Made by a program: the position numbers and the translations under genes
Assembly: GCA_020633515.1 (NCBI GenBank)
Contig: JACKDM010000011.1
Span: forward strand, 1 to 64,000
Direction: 5' to 3'
DNA: 64,000 bases
Origin: Myxococcales bacterium
GTDB taxonomy: Bacteria; Myxococcota; Bradymonadia; UBA7976; UBA1532
The notes under the pieces: model-generated
Told to the model about the DNA's origin: nothing
Seen by the model: only the letters and a program-made list of their open reading frames with translations
The model's database searches: none
Shown: piece by piece, positions 19,241-27,840 of the stretch
Position numbering within the stretch: the stretch's first letter is position 1
Layout of the letters: every line of letters starts with the position of its first letter

Positions 19241-22129
19241 ATGCGCCCGAATGGCTGGTGGAGGCTCGTCGCGCTGAGCGCGCTCGCGGGCATGGGATGG
19301 GCGTGTGATGGCGACTCGAGCGGCGGCGAGCCCGAGCCCGAGGGCGATCGCGGCGTGATCGTGCTGCAGGACGCCGAGCCGAGCGAGCCGGACGCGGACG
19401 TCGCCGACATGGCCGCGCTCGACGCGGCGCCGGCCGACGCGGCCCCGGTCGACATGGCGCTCGACCTCGAGCCGCTCTCCCTCAACTCGCTCGTGCCCAA
19501 CCGCGGCCTCGTCGCCGGCGGCTACGAGGTGCGCATCATCGGCACCGGCTTCGCCGACGGGCTCTACGTCGACATCGGCGGCCAGCGGTGCCTCGCGCTC
19601 TCGATCGAGAGCCCCAACCACGCCCGCTGCACCGTGCCCGCCGGCCCGCCCGGCGCGACCACCGTCGTGCTCACCCACGACCGCCGCGACGGCGAACAGC
19701 GCGTCGTCGCCGAGGGCGCATTCACCTACTTCGAGCCGGTCGAGATCACCGCCATCCGCCCGCCGCGGGTGCCGCTGCGCGGCGGGATCGAGGTCCAGAT
19801 CCAGGGCACCGGCCTCATCGAAGGCAGCCGAGTCACGATCGACGGCGTGCGGGCCGAGAACGTCGTCGCCAACGAAGACGGCAGCCTGAGCGTGGTCGCG
19901 CCGCCCGGCGAGCCCGGCCCCGCCGACGTCGAGGTGCAGAACTTCAACGGCCGCGCGAGCGCACCCGGCGGGCTGTTCTACTACGAGGAGCTGCGCGTCG
20001 ACCGCATCGACCCGCCGATCGGCCCGACCGCCGGCGGCATCAACGCCAGCCTGCACGGCGCCGGGCTCACCGGCGCCTCGCGGGTCCTCTTCGGCGAGCG
20101 CGGCGCCGAGGTGCAGGGCGGCGACGCCGATCGGCGCCGGATCGAGGTCGCCGTGCCCGCCGCGGCCGCGCCGGGCCCGGTCGAGGTCGCCGTCGAGAAC
20201 GACAACGGCGCGCTCGCCATCCCCGGCGGCTTCGTCTACTACGACGCCAACGCGGTCGGCTTCTCGGTCGTCGGCATCGCGCCGGCGAGCGGCCCGGTCG
20301 AGGGCGGCAACGCCGTCTTCGTCGCCGGCTCCGGCTTCACCGCCGCCACCGCCGTCGCGTTCGGCGGCCGCCCGGTGAACTGCGAGACGCTCGACGCCCA
20401 CCGCCTCCGCTGCATCGCCCCGCCCGGCGACGTCGGCGCGGTCGACGTCGAGGTCGTCGACGGCGCCAACAGCGCCGTGCTGCCCGACGCCTACACCTTC
20501 TTCCAGACCCTCGAGATCATCACCATCATCCCCGACCGCGGCGCGGTCGCCGGCGGCGCGGTCGTCACCGTCACCGGCACCGGCTTCGTGCCCGGCGTCG
20601 AGGTCGACCTCGGCGAGGCGCTCCTCGAAGACGTGCAGGTCATCGACGAGACCACGCTCGTCGGCGTCACCCCCGCCAACACCCCCGGCCCCGTCGACGT
20701 GCGCGCCCGCACCCCGTTCGCGCGCTCGACCATCCCCGCCGGCTTCACCTACTTCGACCCGACCAGCGACTTCGGCGGCGTCTGGGGCGAGGAGATCGAG
20801 GGCGCGGTCAACGTCACCGTGATCAACGGCGGCTCCGGCCAGCCCGAGCCCGAGGCCGCCGTGCTCGTCTTCGGCCCCGACGACCTGCGCCTCGAAGGCA
20901 TCAGCAACGAGCAGGGTCAGGTCACCCTCTCCGACCCGGCGCTCGTCGGCCCCGTCGACGTCACCGCCGCCAAGGAAGGCTTCGAAGCGACCACCATCGA
21001 GGACGTCGGCGCCGAGAACGTCACCATCCTGCTCCAGCCCAACGACGGCGAAGGCGACCCCCCGCCCGGCGTGCCCGCCGCGATCCTCCGCGGCACCGTC
21101 ACCGGCCTCGACGTGCTCCCCAAGCCCGTCAACGAGATCTTCGTCAACATCCTCGTCGTCGAGACCACCCACACCACGCCCTACAACCGCAACCGCCTCC
21201 CCCCGCCCGGCCCCGGCGGCCTCCTCCTCGAAGACGGCCCCTTCGAGATCATCGCCCGCCCCGGCGAGCTCGCCGTCATCGCCACCGCCGGCGAGATCCT
21301 GCGCGACACGCTCAAGGACTACGAAGACGGCGTCATCGACTACTGGACCATGCGCCTCTCGCTCAACCCGATCGCGATGGGCATCCACCGCTTCGTCTCG
21401 GCGAGCCCCGGCGACACCATCGAAGGCCTCGACGTCGCGATCGACCACCGCATGGACCTCGTCTTCCCCATCGACCTCGACAACCCGCCCTTCGGGCTCA
21501 ACCCCGGCCCCGAGTTCTACGCCGTCCTGCCCCGCCTCGACTTCGGCGCCGAGGGCTACTGGGAGATCGACACCCAGGGCTTCGGCTTCGAGCCCGCGAT
21601 CACGATGACCACCATGCCCCGCCTCGACGGCTGGCCCGGCGACCTCAGCTACTACTTGATCGGGATCGCGTTCAGCAACACCGCCGACCAGACCCCGCAG
21701 TCGATCAGCATCGCCCGCACCCGCGAGGTCGAGAACGGCGTCTTCATCACCCCGTTCGTCGGCGCCCCGTTCATCATCGACCCCGGCCTCGACGGCGTGC
21801 TCGGCCCCGAGCGCCGCGTCACCTGGGGCGTCGCCGACGGCTTCGAAGGCCCGATCCGCCCGCCCTCGGCCAACCTCGTCTCGATCGAAGAGCCCCAGCT
21901 CGGCCCGCCCAAGCCGCTGTGGCGCTACATCACCCCGAGCCTCGTCACCGACTTCGTCGTACCCGAGCTCCCCGTCTTCGCCGGCGCCACCGGCCTCGGC
22001 GGCGGCGTCATGATCCTGACGGTGATCCCGTTCATCTCCGAGGGCCCGTTCGACTTCGACAACTTCACCTACAACGACCTCAACCGCTGGAAGGCATGGG
22101 GCGTACACAGCACCGTCTTCGTGCCCTGA
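19241..22129 (+). CDS. Large lipoprotein with five IPT/TIG domains
   Basis: A 962-residue protein starting at ATG 19241, preceded by GGGGGAGG five bases upstream. The N-terminus has a lipoprotein-like signal (GMGWAC, a non-ideal lipobox) and an acidic Asp/Ala spacer. Five tandem IPT/TIG Ig-like domains follow, each with a P..G...GG..V.I.GTGF core (for example GLVAGGYEVRIIGTGF, GAVAGGAVVTVTGTGF). A carboxypeptidase-regulatory-like module lies at about 520-590, then about 370 residues of unassigned beta-rich sequence. IPT/TIG arrays occur in cell-surface adhesins and receptors; a surface role is inferred. It shares an operon with the IgGFc-binding-type gene. Confidence 0.85.
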   Translation: MRPNGWWRLVALSALAGMGWACDGDSSGGEPEPEGDRGVIVLQDAEPSEPDADVADMAALDAAPADAAPVDMALDLEPLSLNSLVPNRGLVAGGYEVRIIGTGFADGLYVDIGGQRCLALSIESPNHARCTVPAGPPGATTVVLTHDRRDGEQRVVAEGAFTYFEPVEITAIRPPRVPLRGGIEVQIQGTGLIEGSRVTIDGVRAENVVANEDGSLSVVAPPGEPGPADVEVQNFNGRASAPGGLFYYEELRVDRIDPPIGPTAGGINASLHGAGLTGASRVLFGERGAEVQGGDADRRRIEVAVPAAAAPGPVEVAVENDNGALAIPGGFVYYDANAVGFSVVGIAPASGPVEGGNAVFVAGSGFTAATAVAFGGRPVNCETLDAHRLRCIAPPGDVGAVDVEVVDGANSAVLPDAYTFFQTLEIITIIPDRGAVAGGAVVTVTGTGFVPGVEVDLGEALLEDVQVIDETTLVGVTPANTPGPVDVRARTPFARSTIPAGFTYFDPTSDFGGVWGEEIEGAVNVTVINGGSGQPEPEAAVLVFGPDDLRLEGISNEQGQVTLSDPALVGPVDVTAAKEGFEATTIEDVGAENVTILLQPNDGEGDPPPGVPAAILRGTVTGLDVLPKPVNEIFVNILVVETTHTTPYNRNRLPPPGPGGLLLEDGPFEIIARPGELAVIATAGEILRDTLKDYEDGVIDYWTMRLSLNPIAMGIHRFVSASPGDTIEGLDVAIDHRMDLVFPIDLDNPPFGLNPGPEFYAVLPRLDFGAEGYWEIDTQGFGFEPAITMTTMPRLDGWPGDLSYYLIGIAFSNTADQTPQSISIARTREVENGVFITPFVGAPFIIDPGLDGVLGPERRVTWGVADGFEGPIRPPSANLVSIEEPQLGPPKPLWRYITPSLVTDFVVPELPVFAGATGLGGGVMILTVIPFISEGPFDFDNFTYNDLNRWKAWGVHSTVFVP

Positions 22130-22187
22130 CATCTTCCCCGCCGGGAGCATCCTTGCCGTCCGTCGCCCGACGGGGTAAGAGCAAGGC

Positions 22188-23879
22188 ATGCAGGTCTACA
22201 CCAAGATCCTCATCGGCATGGCGGTCGGCGCCGTCATCGGGCTGACCCTCGGGCCCAACTCCTCGCTCCTCGACCACGACCTCTACAAGTTCAAGAACGG
22301 CGCCCGGGCCGAGCTCTACCTCGACCGCGCCGACCCGGCCACCCGGATCGAGCTGCCCGGCGGCGTCCCGCTCGACTTCCAGGCCACCGAGGTCGTCACC
22401 GGCGAGGTCGTCGACGCCACCGGCGCGCGGATCACCGCCCCGCTCTGGGTCGCCGGCAGCTTCGAACTCACCAGCCGCCTCGCGCTCCTCGACGAGAGCG
22501 GCGAGCTCCGAAAACGCGTCGGCAAACGCAGCGGTGAGCGCGTCGTCGCCTGGCTCAAGCTCCAGCAGATCCCCCTCGACGGCGGCGGCATCCAGACCAC
22601 GCCCGTGCCCGTCAGCAGCCTCGGCGACACGATCATCGCGTGGCTCTCGCCGATCGGCGACCTCTTCATGCGGCTCATCAAGATGGTGATCGTGCCGCTC
22701 GTCTTCTCCTCGCTCCTCGTCGGCGTCGCGAGCCTCGGCGACGTGCGCAAGCTCGGCCGCATGGGCGGCAAGACGCTCGCGCTCTACCTCTGCACCACCG
22801 CCATCGCCGTCACCATCGGCCTCGCCTGCGCCCACCTCATCGACCCCGGCGCCTTCATCGCCCCCGCCGACCGCGCCGCGCTCGTCGCGCAGTTCGCCGG
22901 CGACGCCGGCTCCAAAGCAGAAGCCGCCGCCAGCGCGCCGAGCGCCATCGAGAACATCCTCGCGATCATCCCCGAGAACCCGATGGAGTCGCTCTCCACC
23001 GGCAACATGCTCCAGATCATCTTCTTCGCGGTCATCCTCGGCGTCGCGCTCACCATGCTCGGCAGCGAGAACGACCCCAAGCCGGTCGTCCGCTTCTTCG
23101 ACCGGATCCAGCAGGCGATGATCGTGGTGATCCACCTCGTGATGGCGCTCGCGCCCTACGGCGTCGCCGCGCTCGTCGCCGAGGTCGTCGGCCAGAGCGG
23201 CTTCAGCGTGCTCAAGGCGCTGCTCGTCTACGGGCTCACCGTGCTCGTCGGCCTCGCGATCCACGGCGGCTTGATCTACGGCGGCCTCGTGCGCTCCCTC
23301 GCCCGCGTCAAGTGGCTGACCTTCATGCGCGCCATCCGCCCCGCGCAGCTCATCGCGTTCTCGACCTCGTCGTCGTCCGCCGCGCTCCCCGTCTCGATGG
23401 AGTGCGCCGAAGAGAACCTCGGCGTCAGCAACACGGTGTCGAGCTTCGTGCTCCCGCTCGGCTCGACCGTCAACATGGACGGCACCGCGCTCTACCAGGG
23501 CGTCGCCGCGATCTTCATCGCCCAGGTCTTCCAGATGGACCTGAGCCTCGGCGACCAGCTCAGCATCGTGCTCGCCGCCACCATGGCCTCGGTCGGCGCC
23601 GCTGGCGTGCCCGGCGCCGGCATGGTCACCCTCGCGATGGTGCTCACCGCGTCGGGCATCCCCCAGGTCGGCCTCGCGCTCATCCTCGGGATGGACCGGA
23701 TCCTCGACATGTTCCGCACCACCGTGAACGTCACCGGCGACCTCGCGGTGACTGCGGTCATGGCCGTCGCCGAGGGCGAGACGCTGCGCCCGCTCTCCAC
23801 CGCCGAAGACAAGGCCGACCCGCACCGCGGCTTCGAGAGCCGCCTCGACGCCGACCAGCACCCGATCGACCCCGAGTAG
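22188..23879 (+). CDS. Acidic-amino-acid/dicarboxylate:cation symporter (SDF family, GltP-like) with periplasmic insertion
   Basis: A 563-residue inner-membrane transporter of the sodium:dicarboxylate symporter family. The substrate site is complete: HP1 serine loop STSSSSA (392-398), NMDGT (429-433), HP2 AGVPGAG (472-478), and the last helix MDRILDMFRTTVNVTGD with Asp 503, Asp 507, Arg 510 and Asn 514. An Arg at the 510 position favours glutamate or aspartate (as in GltPh) rather than neutral amino acids. Family members are usually 400-450 residues. Here about 120 extra residues (about 28-148), hydrophilic and beta-rich, sit between the first and second membrane helices, facing the periplasm. 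The gene is monocistronic and ends directly against the convergent methyltransferase stop. Confidence 0.9.
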   Translation: MQVYTKILIGMAVGAVIGLTLGPNSSLLDHDLYKFKNGARAELYLDRADPATRIELPGGVPLDFQATEVVTGEVVDATGARITAPLWVAGSFELTSRLALLDESGELRKRVGKRSGERVVAWLKLQQIPLDGGGIQTTPVPVSSLGDTIIAWLSPIGDLFMRLIKMVIVPLVFSSLLVGVASLGDVRKLGRMGGKTLALYLCTTAIAVTIGLACAHLIDPGAFIAPADRAALVAQFAGDAGSKAEAAASAPSAIENILAIIPENPMESLSTGNMLQIIFFAVILGVALTMLGSENDPKPVVRFFDRIQQAMIVVIHLVMALAPYGVAALVAEVVGQSGFSVLKALLVYGLTVLVGLAIHGGLIYGGLVRSLARVKWLTFMRAIRPAQLIAFSTSSSSAALPVSMECAEENLGVSNTVSSFVLPLGSTVNMDGTALYQGVAAIFIAQVFQMDLSLGDQLSIVLAATMASVGAAGVPGAGMVTLAMVLTASGIPQVGLALILGMDRILDMFRTTVNVTGDLAVTAVMAVAEGETLRPLSTAEDKADPHRGFESRLDADQHPIDPE

Positions 23880-24683
23880 CTACCGCCGCCGATAGACCGC
23901 CCGCGCCCACCTTGCCCGCCGCGGCCGCGGCACCCGCGTCATCACCGCCGCCAGCATCGCCCGCGCCCCCCGCGCCGCCACGCCCTCCCCGCCGCCGCCC
24001 GCCGGCCGCCGGAAGCTGCACTGCGGACACACCGTGTGCCGCGGCAGCGGCGCCGGCCAGCCCAGCGCCGCCTTGACCCGCCGCGCCGCCCGCAGCCCCG
24101 GGAAGTGCCCCCGCGCGAAGCTCAGCTCCAGCTCGACGCACCCAAACCCTGGCAGCAGTGCCGAGAGCGCCGCCCGATCGAAGCTGCGCACATGATAGAA
24201 CGGGTGGAACCGGCACCCGCACGCCGGGCACGTCACCTGCGGCCGCTGCTCACGCCAGGGCACCGTCACCACCACCGTGTCGCTCGCCACCCGCGCGATC
24301 TCGGCCAGCGCCGCCGGGTAGACATCGTGCGGCAGGTGCTCCAACAGCTCGGTCGCGAGCACCGCGTCGAAGCTCCGATCGGCGAACGGCAGCGCGTCGG
24401 CCCGCCCCTGCACCAGATCGAGCCCGAAGACCCGCCGCCCCGCCTCGACCGCGCGCCGGCTCAGATCCACCCCCACCGCCGCGACCTCCGGCCGCGCCTC
24501 GCGCAGCAGCGCGAGCGCCACGCCCCCGCCGCAGCCCACGTCGAGCACGCGCCGCGCCTCGGGCGGGATCGCCGCGATCACCCCGGCGAGGCGCGCCATC
24601 TCCTGCGGTTTGCGACGGAAGTCTTCGAGCTGCGCGACCGGATCTTCACCCGCGGCGTGCTCGATGTAGGCGGCCTGGCTCAA
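23880..24683 (-). CDS. Class I SAM-dependent methyltransferase with Cys-pair motifs
   Basis: A 267-residue protein (TTG start at 24683; no better start before the SAM motif). It has the SAM-binding motif VLDVGCGGGVALALL, then the acidic loop VGVDLS and the ADALPFADRSFDAVLATELLEH block, cut here to key parts, of Methyltransf_11. After the Rossmann fold there are Cys pairs (CPACGCRFH and later CPQC) that could bind zinc, a pattern seen in methyltransferases next to glycan or cell-envelope genes. The substrate is unknown. It starts eight bases after the stop of the outer-membrane barrel gene, so the two are probably co-transcribed. It ends exactly against the symporter stop. Confidence 0.8.
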   Translation of the reverse strand: MSQAAYIEHAAGEDPVAQLEDFRRKPQEMARLAGVIAAIPPEARRVLDVGCGGGVALALLREARPEVAAVGVDLSRRAVEAGRRVFGLDLVQGRADALPFADRSFDAVLATELLEHLPHDVYPAALAEIARVASDTVVVTVPWREQRPQVTCPACGCRFHPFYHVRSFDRAALSALLPGFGCVELELSFARGHFPGLRAARRVKAALGWPAPLPRHTVCPQCSFRRPAGGGGEGVAARGARAMLAAVMTRVPRPRRARWARAVYRRR

Positions 24684-24690
24684 CGGAGGC

Positions 24691-25335
24691 TCAGAACCCC
24701 CACAGCACGCCGATGTTGAGCATCACCCCTTCGAGGTCGCGATCGCGGACGAGCGGCCGGTAGGCGACCGGCTCCTTCTGGAAGGTGCCCTGCGCCATCG
24801 CGCTGCGGTCGATGTCATCGGCCTCCTGGTACATGCCGAGGCTGCGCAGCGAGACATCGAGGCGGGTGACGTCGAAGCGATACTCGAAGCCGGCGCCGAT
24901 CTGGGCGAGCGGCGTGGTGAAGTCGAGCCGCTCGCCGAGCGCGTCGTAGCGGATCGAGTGGCCGGCGACGCCGAGGCCGGCGAGCACGTAGGGCTGAAAG
25001 CTGCTGTCGGGGCGGAAGTAGAAGAGCAGGGAGGCGGTGAACGGCATCGTCACCCGGCTCACCTCCCCCGGCTGACCCTCGACCGTCTGCCCCGCGGCGA
25101 GGATGTCGAGCCCCGCCTCGATCCCGAAGCGGCGGGTGGCGCGGAAGCGCATCATGCCGCCCATGCCGCCCATCTGCAGCTCGCCGTCACCGACGGCGTC
25201 GTAGAGCGAGAGGTGGGTGAAGTGAGGGCCTGCCGAGATGCGACCCGCCTCCCAGCCGGGGCCGGTCTTGCGGGCGAGGGCGTCGGTGGCGAAGAGCCCG
25301 ATGAGGGCGACGAAGACGACGGCGATCCGAAGCAT
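24691..25335 (-). CDS. Small outer-membrane beta-barrel protein
   Basis: A 214-residue protein with a signal peptide (MLRIAVVFVALIGLFATDALA). The mature part has alternating hydrophobic strands, Gly-rich turns and a terminal aromatic residue (NIGVLWGF), which is the OmpA/OMP_b-brl type of eight-stranded barrel. Internal strand blocks are FTASLLFYFRP and YVLAGLGVAGHS. ATG 25335 follows GGGAGGAGAG. A structural or adhesion role is usual for such barrels; nothing more specific can be read. Confidence 0.75.
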   Translation of the reverse strand: MLRIAVVFVALIGLFATDALARKTGPGWEAGRISAGPHFTHLSLYDAVGDGELQMGGMGGMMRFRATRRFGIEAGLDILAAGQTVEGQPGEVSRVTMPFTASLLFYFRPDSSFQPYVLAGLGVAGHSIRYDALGERLDFTTPLAQIGAGFEYRFDVTRLDVSLRSLGMYQEADDIDRSAMAQGTFQKEPVAYRPLVRDRDLEGVMLNIGVLWGF

Positions 25336-25556
25336 GCTCTCCTCCCGCGGCGGCGCGCTGCGCTGGTGCTTCACGGCGGCTCGACTGCTCGGCCATTATT
25401 GCAAAGGCGCGGCCGTACTTTCGAGGCCGATCCACCGCCCGCCGTCACGACGGCCCGCGCGATCCGTGAACCCGAGCGCCGCGCGCCCGTGGCCGCCGGT
25501 TCACGCGAGCGCTGTCATCGGCGGGCAACGCGGGTCAGATCTGGTAGAGTCGCCCC

Positions 25557-26282
25557 ATGCGAAACCACCCGCTCCCCTCCCCCGCCCTCGGCGTGGTGCT
25601 CACCCTGCTCGTCGTCGGGTGCAGCGCCTCCCCCGCCACCGAAGACCCGACCGGCCCGATCCACCAGCGCCCGCCCGACGCCGCCTTCGACGCCCGCGGC
25701 TACGCCGAGCTCGCGCCGCACCACGTCGACGCGATCTTCGCCGAGCAGCAGGCCGGCTTCACCAACTGCAAGGAGCGCCAGGCTGGCCCCTACATCAGCG
25801 GCGTCGCTCGCCTCCAGTTCCTGCTCAACGCCCAGGGCCGCGTCGACGAGGTCTACGTCACCGAGTCCGACATCGGCAGCCGCGAGATCGAAGACTGCCT
25901 CGTCCGCAGCGCCAGCTTCCTCGAGTTCCCGCTCCCCCCCGGCAGCGGCGCGGTCCGCTTCGTACGCGGCTTCCCGTGGAACCCCATGGCCGCCCGCGTC
26001 GCCCGCCTCCAGCCCGAGTCCTGGGGCTACACCCAGATCCGCGCCCGCCGCGACGCCATCCGCACCTGCCGGCGCACCTACGGCTACGAGGGCCCGTTCC
26101 ACATCACCGCCTACATCGGCGGCCGCGGCCGGGTGCTCAGCTCGGGTCTGCACGCCCGCCAGAAGATGCCCGACGGCTTCGCCGACTGCGTCACCGCCGT
26201 GGTGCGGGAGACGATCTTCCCCGACGCCGGCGCCGCGGTCGTCAAGTACCGGCTCCTCGTCGAGCTCCTGCCCGATGACTGA
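25557..26282 (+). CDS. Lipoprotein with two AgmX/TonB-like domains
   Basis: A 241-residue lipoprotein (LLVVGC). The mature part holds two copies of one module. The first is at about 55-125 (motifs GFTNCKERQ and DCLVRSASFLEFP). The second is at about 155-240 (IRTCRRTYGYEG and DCVTAVVRETIFP). Each has a Cys near the start, a G-rich middle, and a second Cys before a hydrophobic F/L-x-F-P strand, as in the AgmX/PglI C-terminal domain described from myxobacterial gliding loci. The relation is by motif only. It is a single gene, convergent with the unknown gene at 26334. Confidence 0.65.
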   Translation: MRNHPLPSPALGVVLTLLVVGCSASPATEDPTGPIHQRPPDAAFDARGYAELAPHHVDAIFAEQQAGFTNCKERQAGPYISGVARLQFLLNAQGRVDEVYVTESDIGSREIEDCLVRSASFLEFPLPPGSGAVRFVRGFPWNPMAARVARLQPESWGYTQIRARRDAIRTCRRTYGYEGPFHITAYIGGRGRVLSSGLHARQKMPDGFADCVTAVVRETIFPDAGAAVVKYRLLVELLPDD

Positions 26283-26307
26283 CGCGGTGCGCGGAGATCA
26301 GCCCGCA

Positions 26308-26325
26308 GGCCGCCGCCCGGCGGCC
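26308..26325. terminator. Hairpin between convergent genes
   Basis: A seven-base perfect inverted repeat (GGCCGCC / GGCGGCC) with a GCCC loop, in the 51-base gap between two convergent genes. There is no T tract, so terminator function is only suggested by position. Confidence 0.3.
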
Positions 26326-26333
26326 CGTGCCGA

Positions 26334-27032
26334 TCAGGTCAGGCTCTTCTTCACCAGATCGCGCACGTAGCGCAGCACCACGCTCACCGCCACGCAGTTG
26401 AGCAGGAAGTTGCGCAGCTTCGCCCGATCGGGCGTGCGGAACTGGTTGTAGAAGATCAGCTCGCCCAGATAGAGCATCTGCTCGCCGTCGACCTCGACGA
26501 TGCCCGGGATGCCATCCTCGACATACCCCTCGGGCAGCGCCGACTCGATCCCCGGCAGGCACAGCTCCGCCGGCAGCGTCGTGCGATCGGGCAGCATCAG
26601 GTTGCCCCGGTGGAAGAACCGCAGCGAGGCCGGATCCTTGCCCGTCTTCTTGAGCACGGTCTCGATCTTGGGGCTGTTGCTGAAGCTCGCGTAGAGGTCG
26701 GGCTCGATCGGCTCCGACGCGCTCGGCAGCTCACGCACGACGTGGGTGACGAGCTCGGGCAACCCCGAAGGCTGCCGGTGGATGCGCTGAAGGGCGAAGA
26801 AGCGACCGGGATAGATGTTGAAGGGCTCGATCAGCCCGCTGAACGGCTCGAACCCGAAGCAGAGCCAGGGCACCACCTGCGCCTTGCGCCCGGTCGAGGC
26901 GATCGGCCGGTAGATGGTCTGCACGTCCTGGATGTCCTGCACGAGCGCGTGCATCGTGCTCTCGCCGAACAGCGTCTCGGGGGAGACCTCGATGATCTCG
27001 CGCACCCGTTCGCTGATATCCCGCAGCCGCAT
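26334..27032 (-). CDS. Conserved-looking protein of unknown function
   Basis: A 232-residue protein beginning at ATG 27032 with AGGAGGATGAGGA just upstream. No signal peptide and no known motif. The sequence is well mixed, with normal charged and aromatic content (WLCFGFEPFSGLIEP, GRFFALQRIHRQPSG) and a hydrophobic, basic end (NFLLNCVAVSVVLRYV). It therefore looks like a folded cytosolic protein, possibly membrane-touching at its C-terminus. It is not in an operon on its downstream side and has its own promoter candidate. Confidence 0.7.
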   Translation of the reverse strand: MRLRDISERVREIIEVSPETLFGESTMHALVQDIQDVQTIYRPIASTGRKAQVVPWLCFGFEPFSGLIEPFNIYPGRFFALQRIHRQPSGLPELVTHVVRELPSASEPIEPDLYASFSNSPKIETVLKKTGKDPASLRFFHRGNLMLPDRTTLPAELCLPGIESALPEGYVEDGIPGIVEVDGEQMLYLGELIFYNQFRTPDRAKLRNFLLNCVAVSVVLRYVRDLVKKSLT

Positions 27033-27097
27033 TCCTCATCCTCCTGCGAGCCAGTGCCCGCGGCCCGCGACGTCGGCCGAGCGGGCATCACCGTGAA

Positions 27098-27126
27098 CAC
27101 ATACCGGCACCGCGGCGGACCGTCAA
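27098..27126 (-). promoter_or_regulatory. Candidate promoter for the unknown gene at 26334-27032
   Basis: Minus-strand TTGACG (27121-27126), 17-base spacer, TATGTG (27098-27103), about 65 bases before the ATG. The -10 is only a moderate match. Confidence 0.45.
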
Positions 27127-27215
27127 CGTCACGCGCCGAATGGCCCCGCAGCACGCCCGCGTGCACGATCGAAGCGGCGGGCCATCGGTGCCCCCGACGA
27201 CCCGCCGCCGAAACA

Positions 27216-27289
27216 TACCCCCAGCAGGACTCGAACCTGCGACCCCAGGTTTAGGAAACCTGTGCTCTATCCACCTGAGCTATGAGGGC
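27216..27289 (-). tRNA. tRNA-Arg (CCT)
   Basis: A complete cloverleaf: acceptor GCCCTCA pairs with TGGGGGT (G-T at the first pair), D arm GCTC/GAGC, anticodon stem CAGGT/ACCTG around loop TTCCTAA (anticodon CCT), T arm GCAGG/CCTGC with TTCGAGT. The 3' CCA is not encoded. It starts only 12 bases after the apt stop and has no clear promoter, so it is probably cut from the apt transcript. Confidence 0.95.
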
Positions 27290-27301
27290 GCAAAGACGAT
27301 T

Positions 27302-27817
27302 TCAGTACTTGAGCAGGCTGTAGACATGGCGCGGCGCGAGGCGCTCCTCGCCGCCGAGGTCACACAGCTCGATCATCACGAGCACCGCCGCCACCGTCGC
27401 GTCGCTCTGCTCGACGAGCCGGCACGCCGCCTCGGCGGTCCCACCGGTCGCGAGCAGGTCGTCGATGATCACCACCCGGTCGCCGGGCTCGACCGCGTCG
27501 ACGTGCATCTCGAGCGCGTCGGTGCCGTACTCGAGCGCGTACTCGACCCGAGTGCGCTCGTGCGGCAGCTTGCCGGGCTTGCGCACCGGCACGAAGGGCA
27601 GGCCCAGCCGCGCCGCGACCGGCGTGCCGAGGATGAAACCGCGCGACTCGATGCCCACGATCCGCGTCGCCCCGTGCACCCGCGCGAGCGCGGCGAGCGC
27701 GTCGACGACCGCGGAGAACGCCCCCGCGTGACCCAGCACCGGCGTGATGTCACGGAACAGGATCCCCGGCTTCGGGAAGTCGGGGATGTCACGAACGAGG
27801 GCGCGGAGGTCGAGCAT
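27302..27817 (-). CDS. apt: Adenine phosphoribosyltransferase
   Basis: A 171-residue protein of typical length. It converts adenine and PRPP to AMP in purine salvage. Key motifs are the start IPDFPKPGILFRDITP and FIL with GIESRGFILG (adenine and dimer contacts). The PRPP-binding signature VVIIDDLLATGGTA is intact. It lies 23 bases downstream of the nlpD-like gene and 12 bases before tRNA-Arg, so surE, nlpD, apt and the tRNA read as one minus-strand unit. Confidence 0.96.
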   Translation of the reverse strand: MLDLRALVRDIPDFPKPGILFRDITPVLGHAGAFSAVVDALAALARVHGATRIVGIESRGFILGTPVAARLGLPFVPVRKPGKLPHERTRVEYALEYGTDALEMHVDAVEPGDRVVIIDDLLATGGTAEAACRLVEQSDATVAAVLVMIELCDLGGEERLAPRHVYSLLKY

Positions 27818-27840
27818 CGGGTCTTCCGGGGGTGACAGCG

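Noticed and set aside
22153..22181. TTGCCG with TAAGAG ahead of the symporter gene as a promoter
   Set aside because: Both hexamers are poor, and the site lies only six bases before the ATG.
19136..22189. A minus-strand open frame of about 1,000 codons over the IPT/TIG gene
   Set aside because: Composition is mirrored and it lacks domains; the plus frame has five clear IPT/TIG domains and a strong ribosome site.
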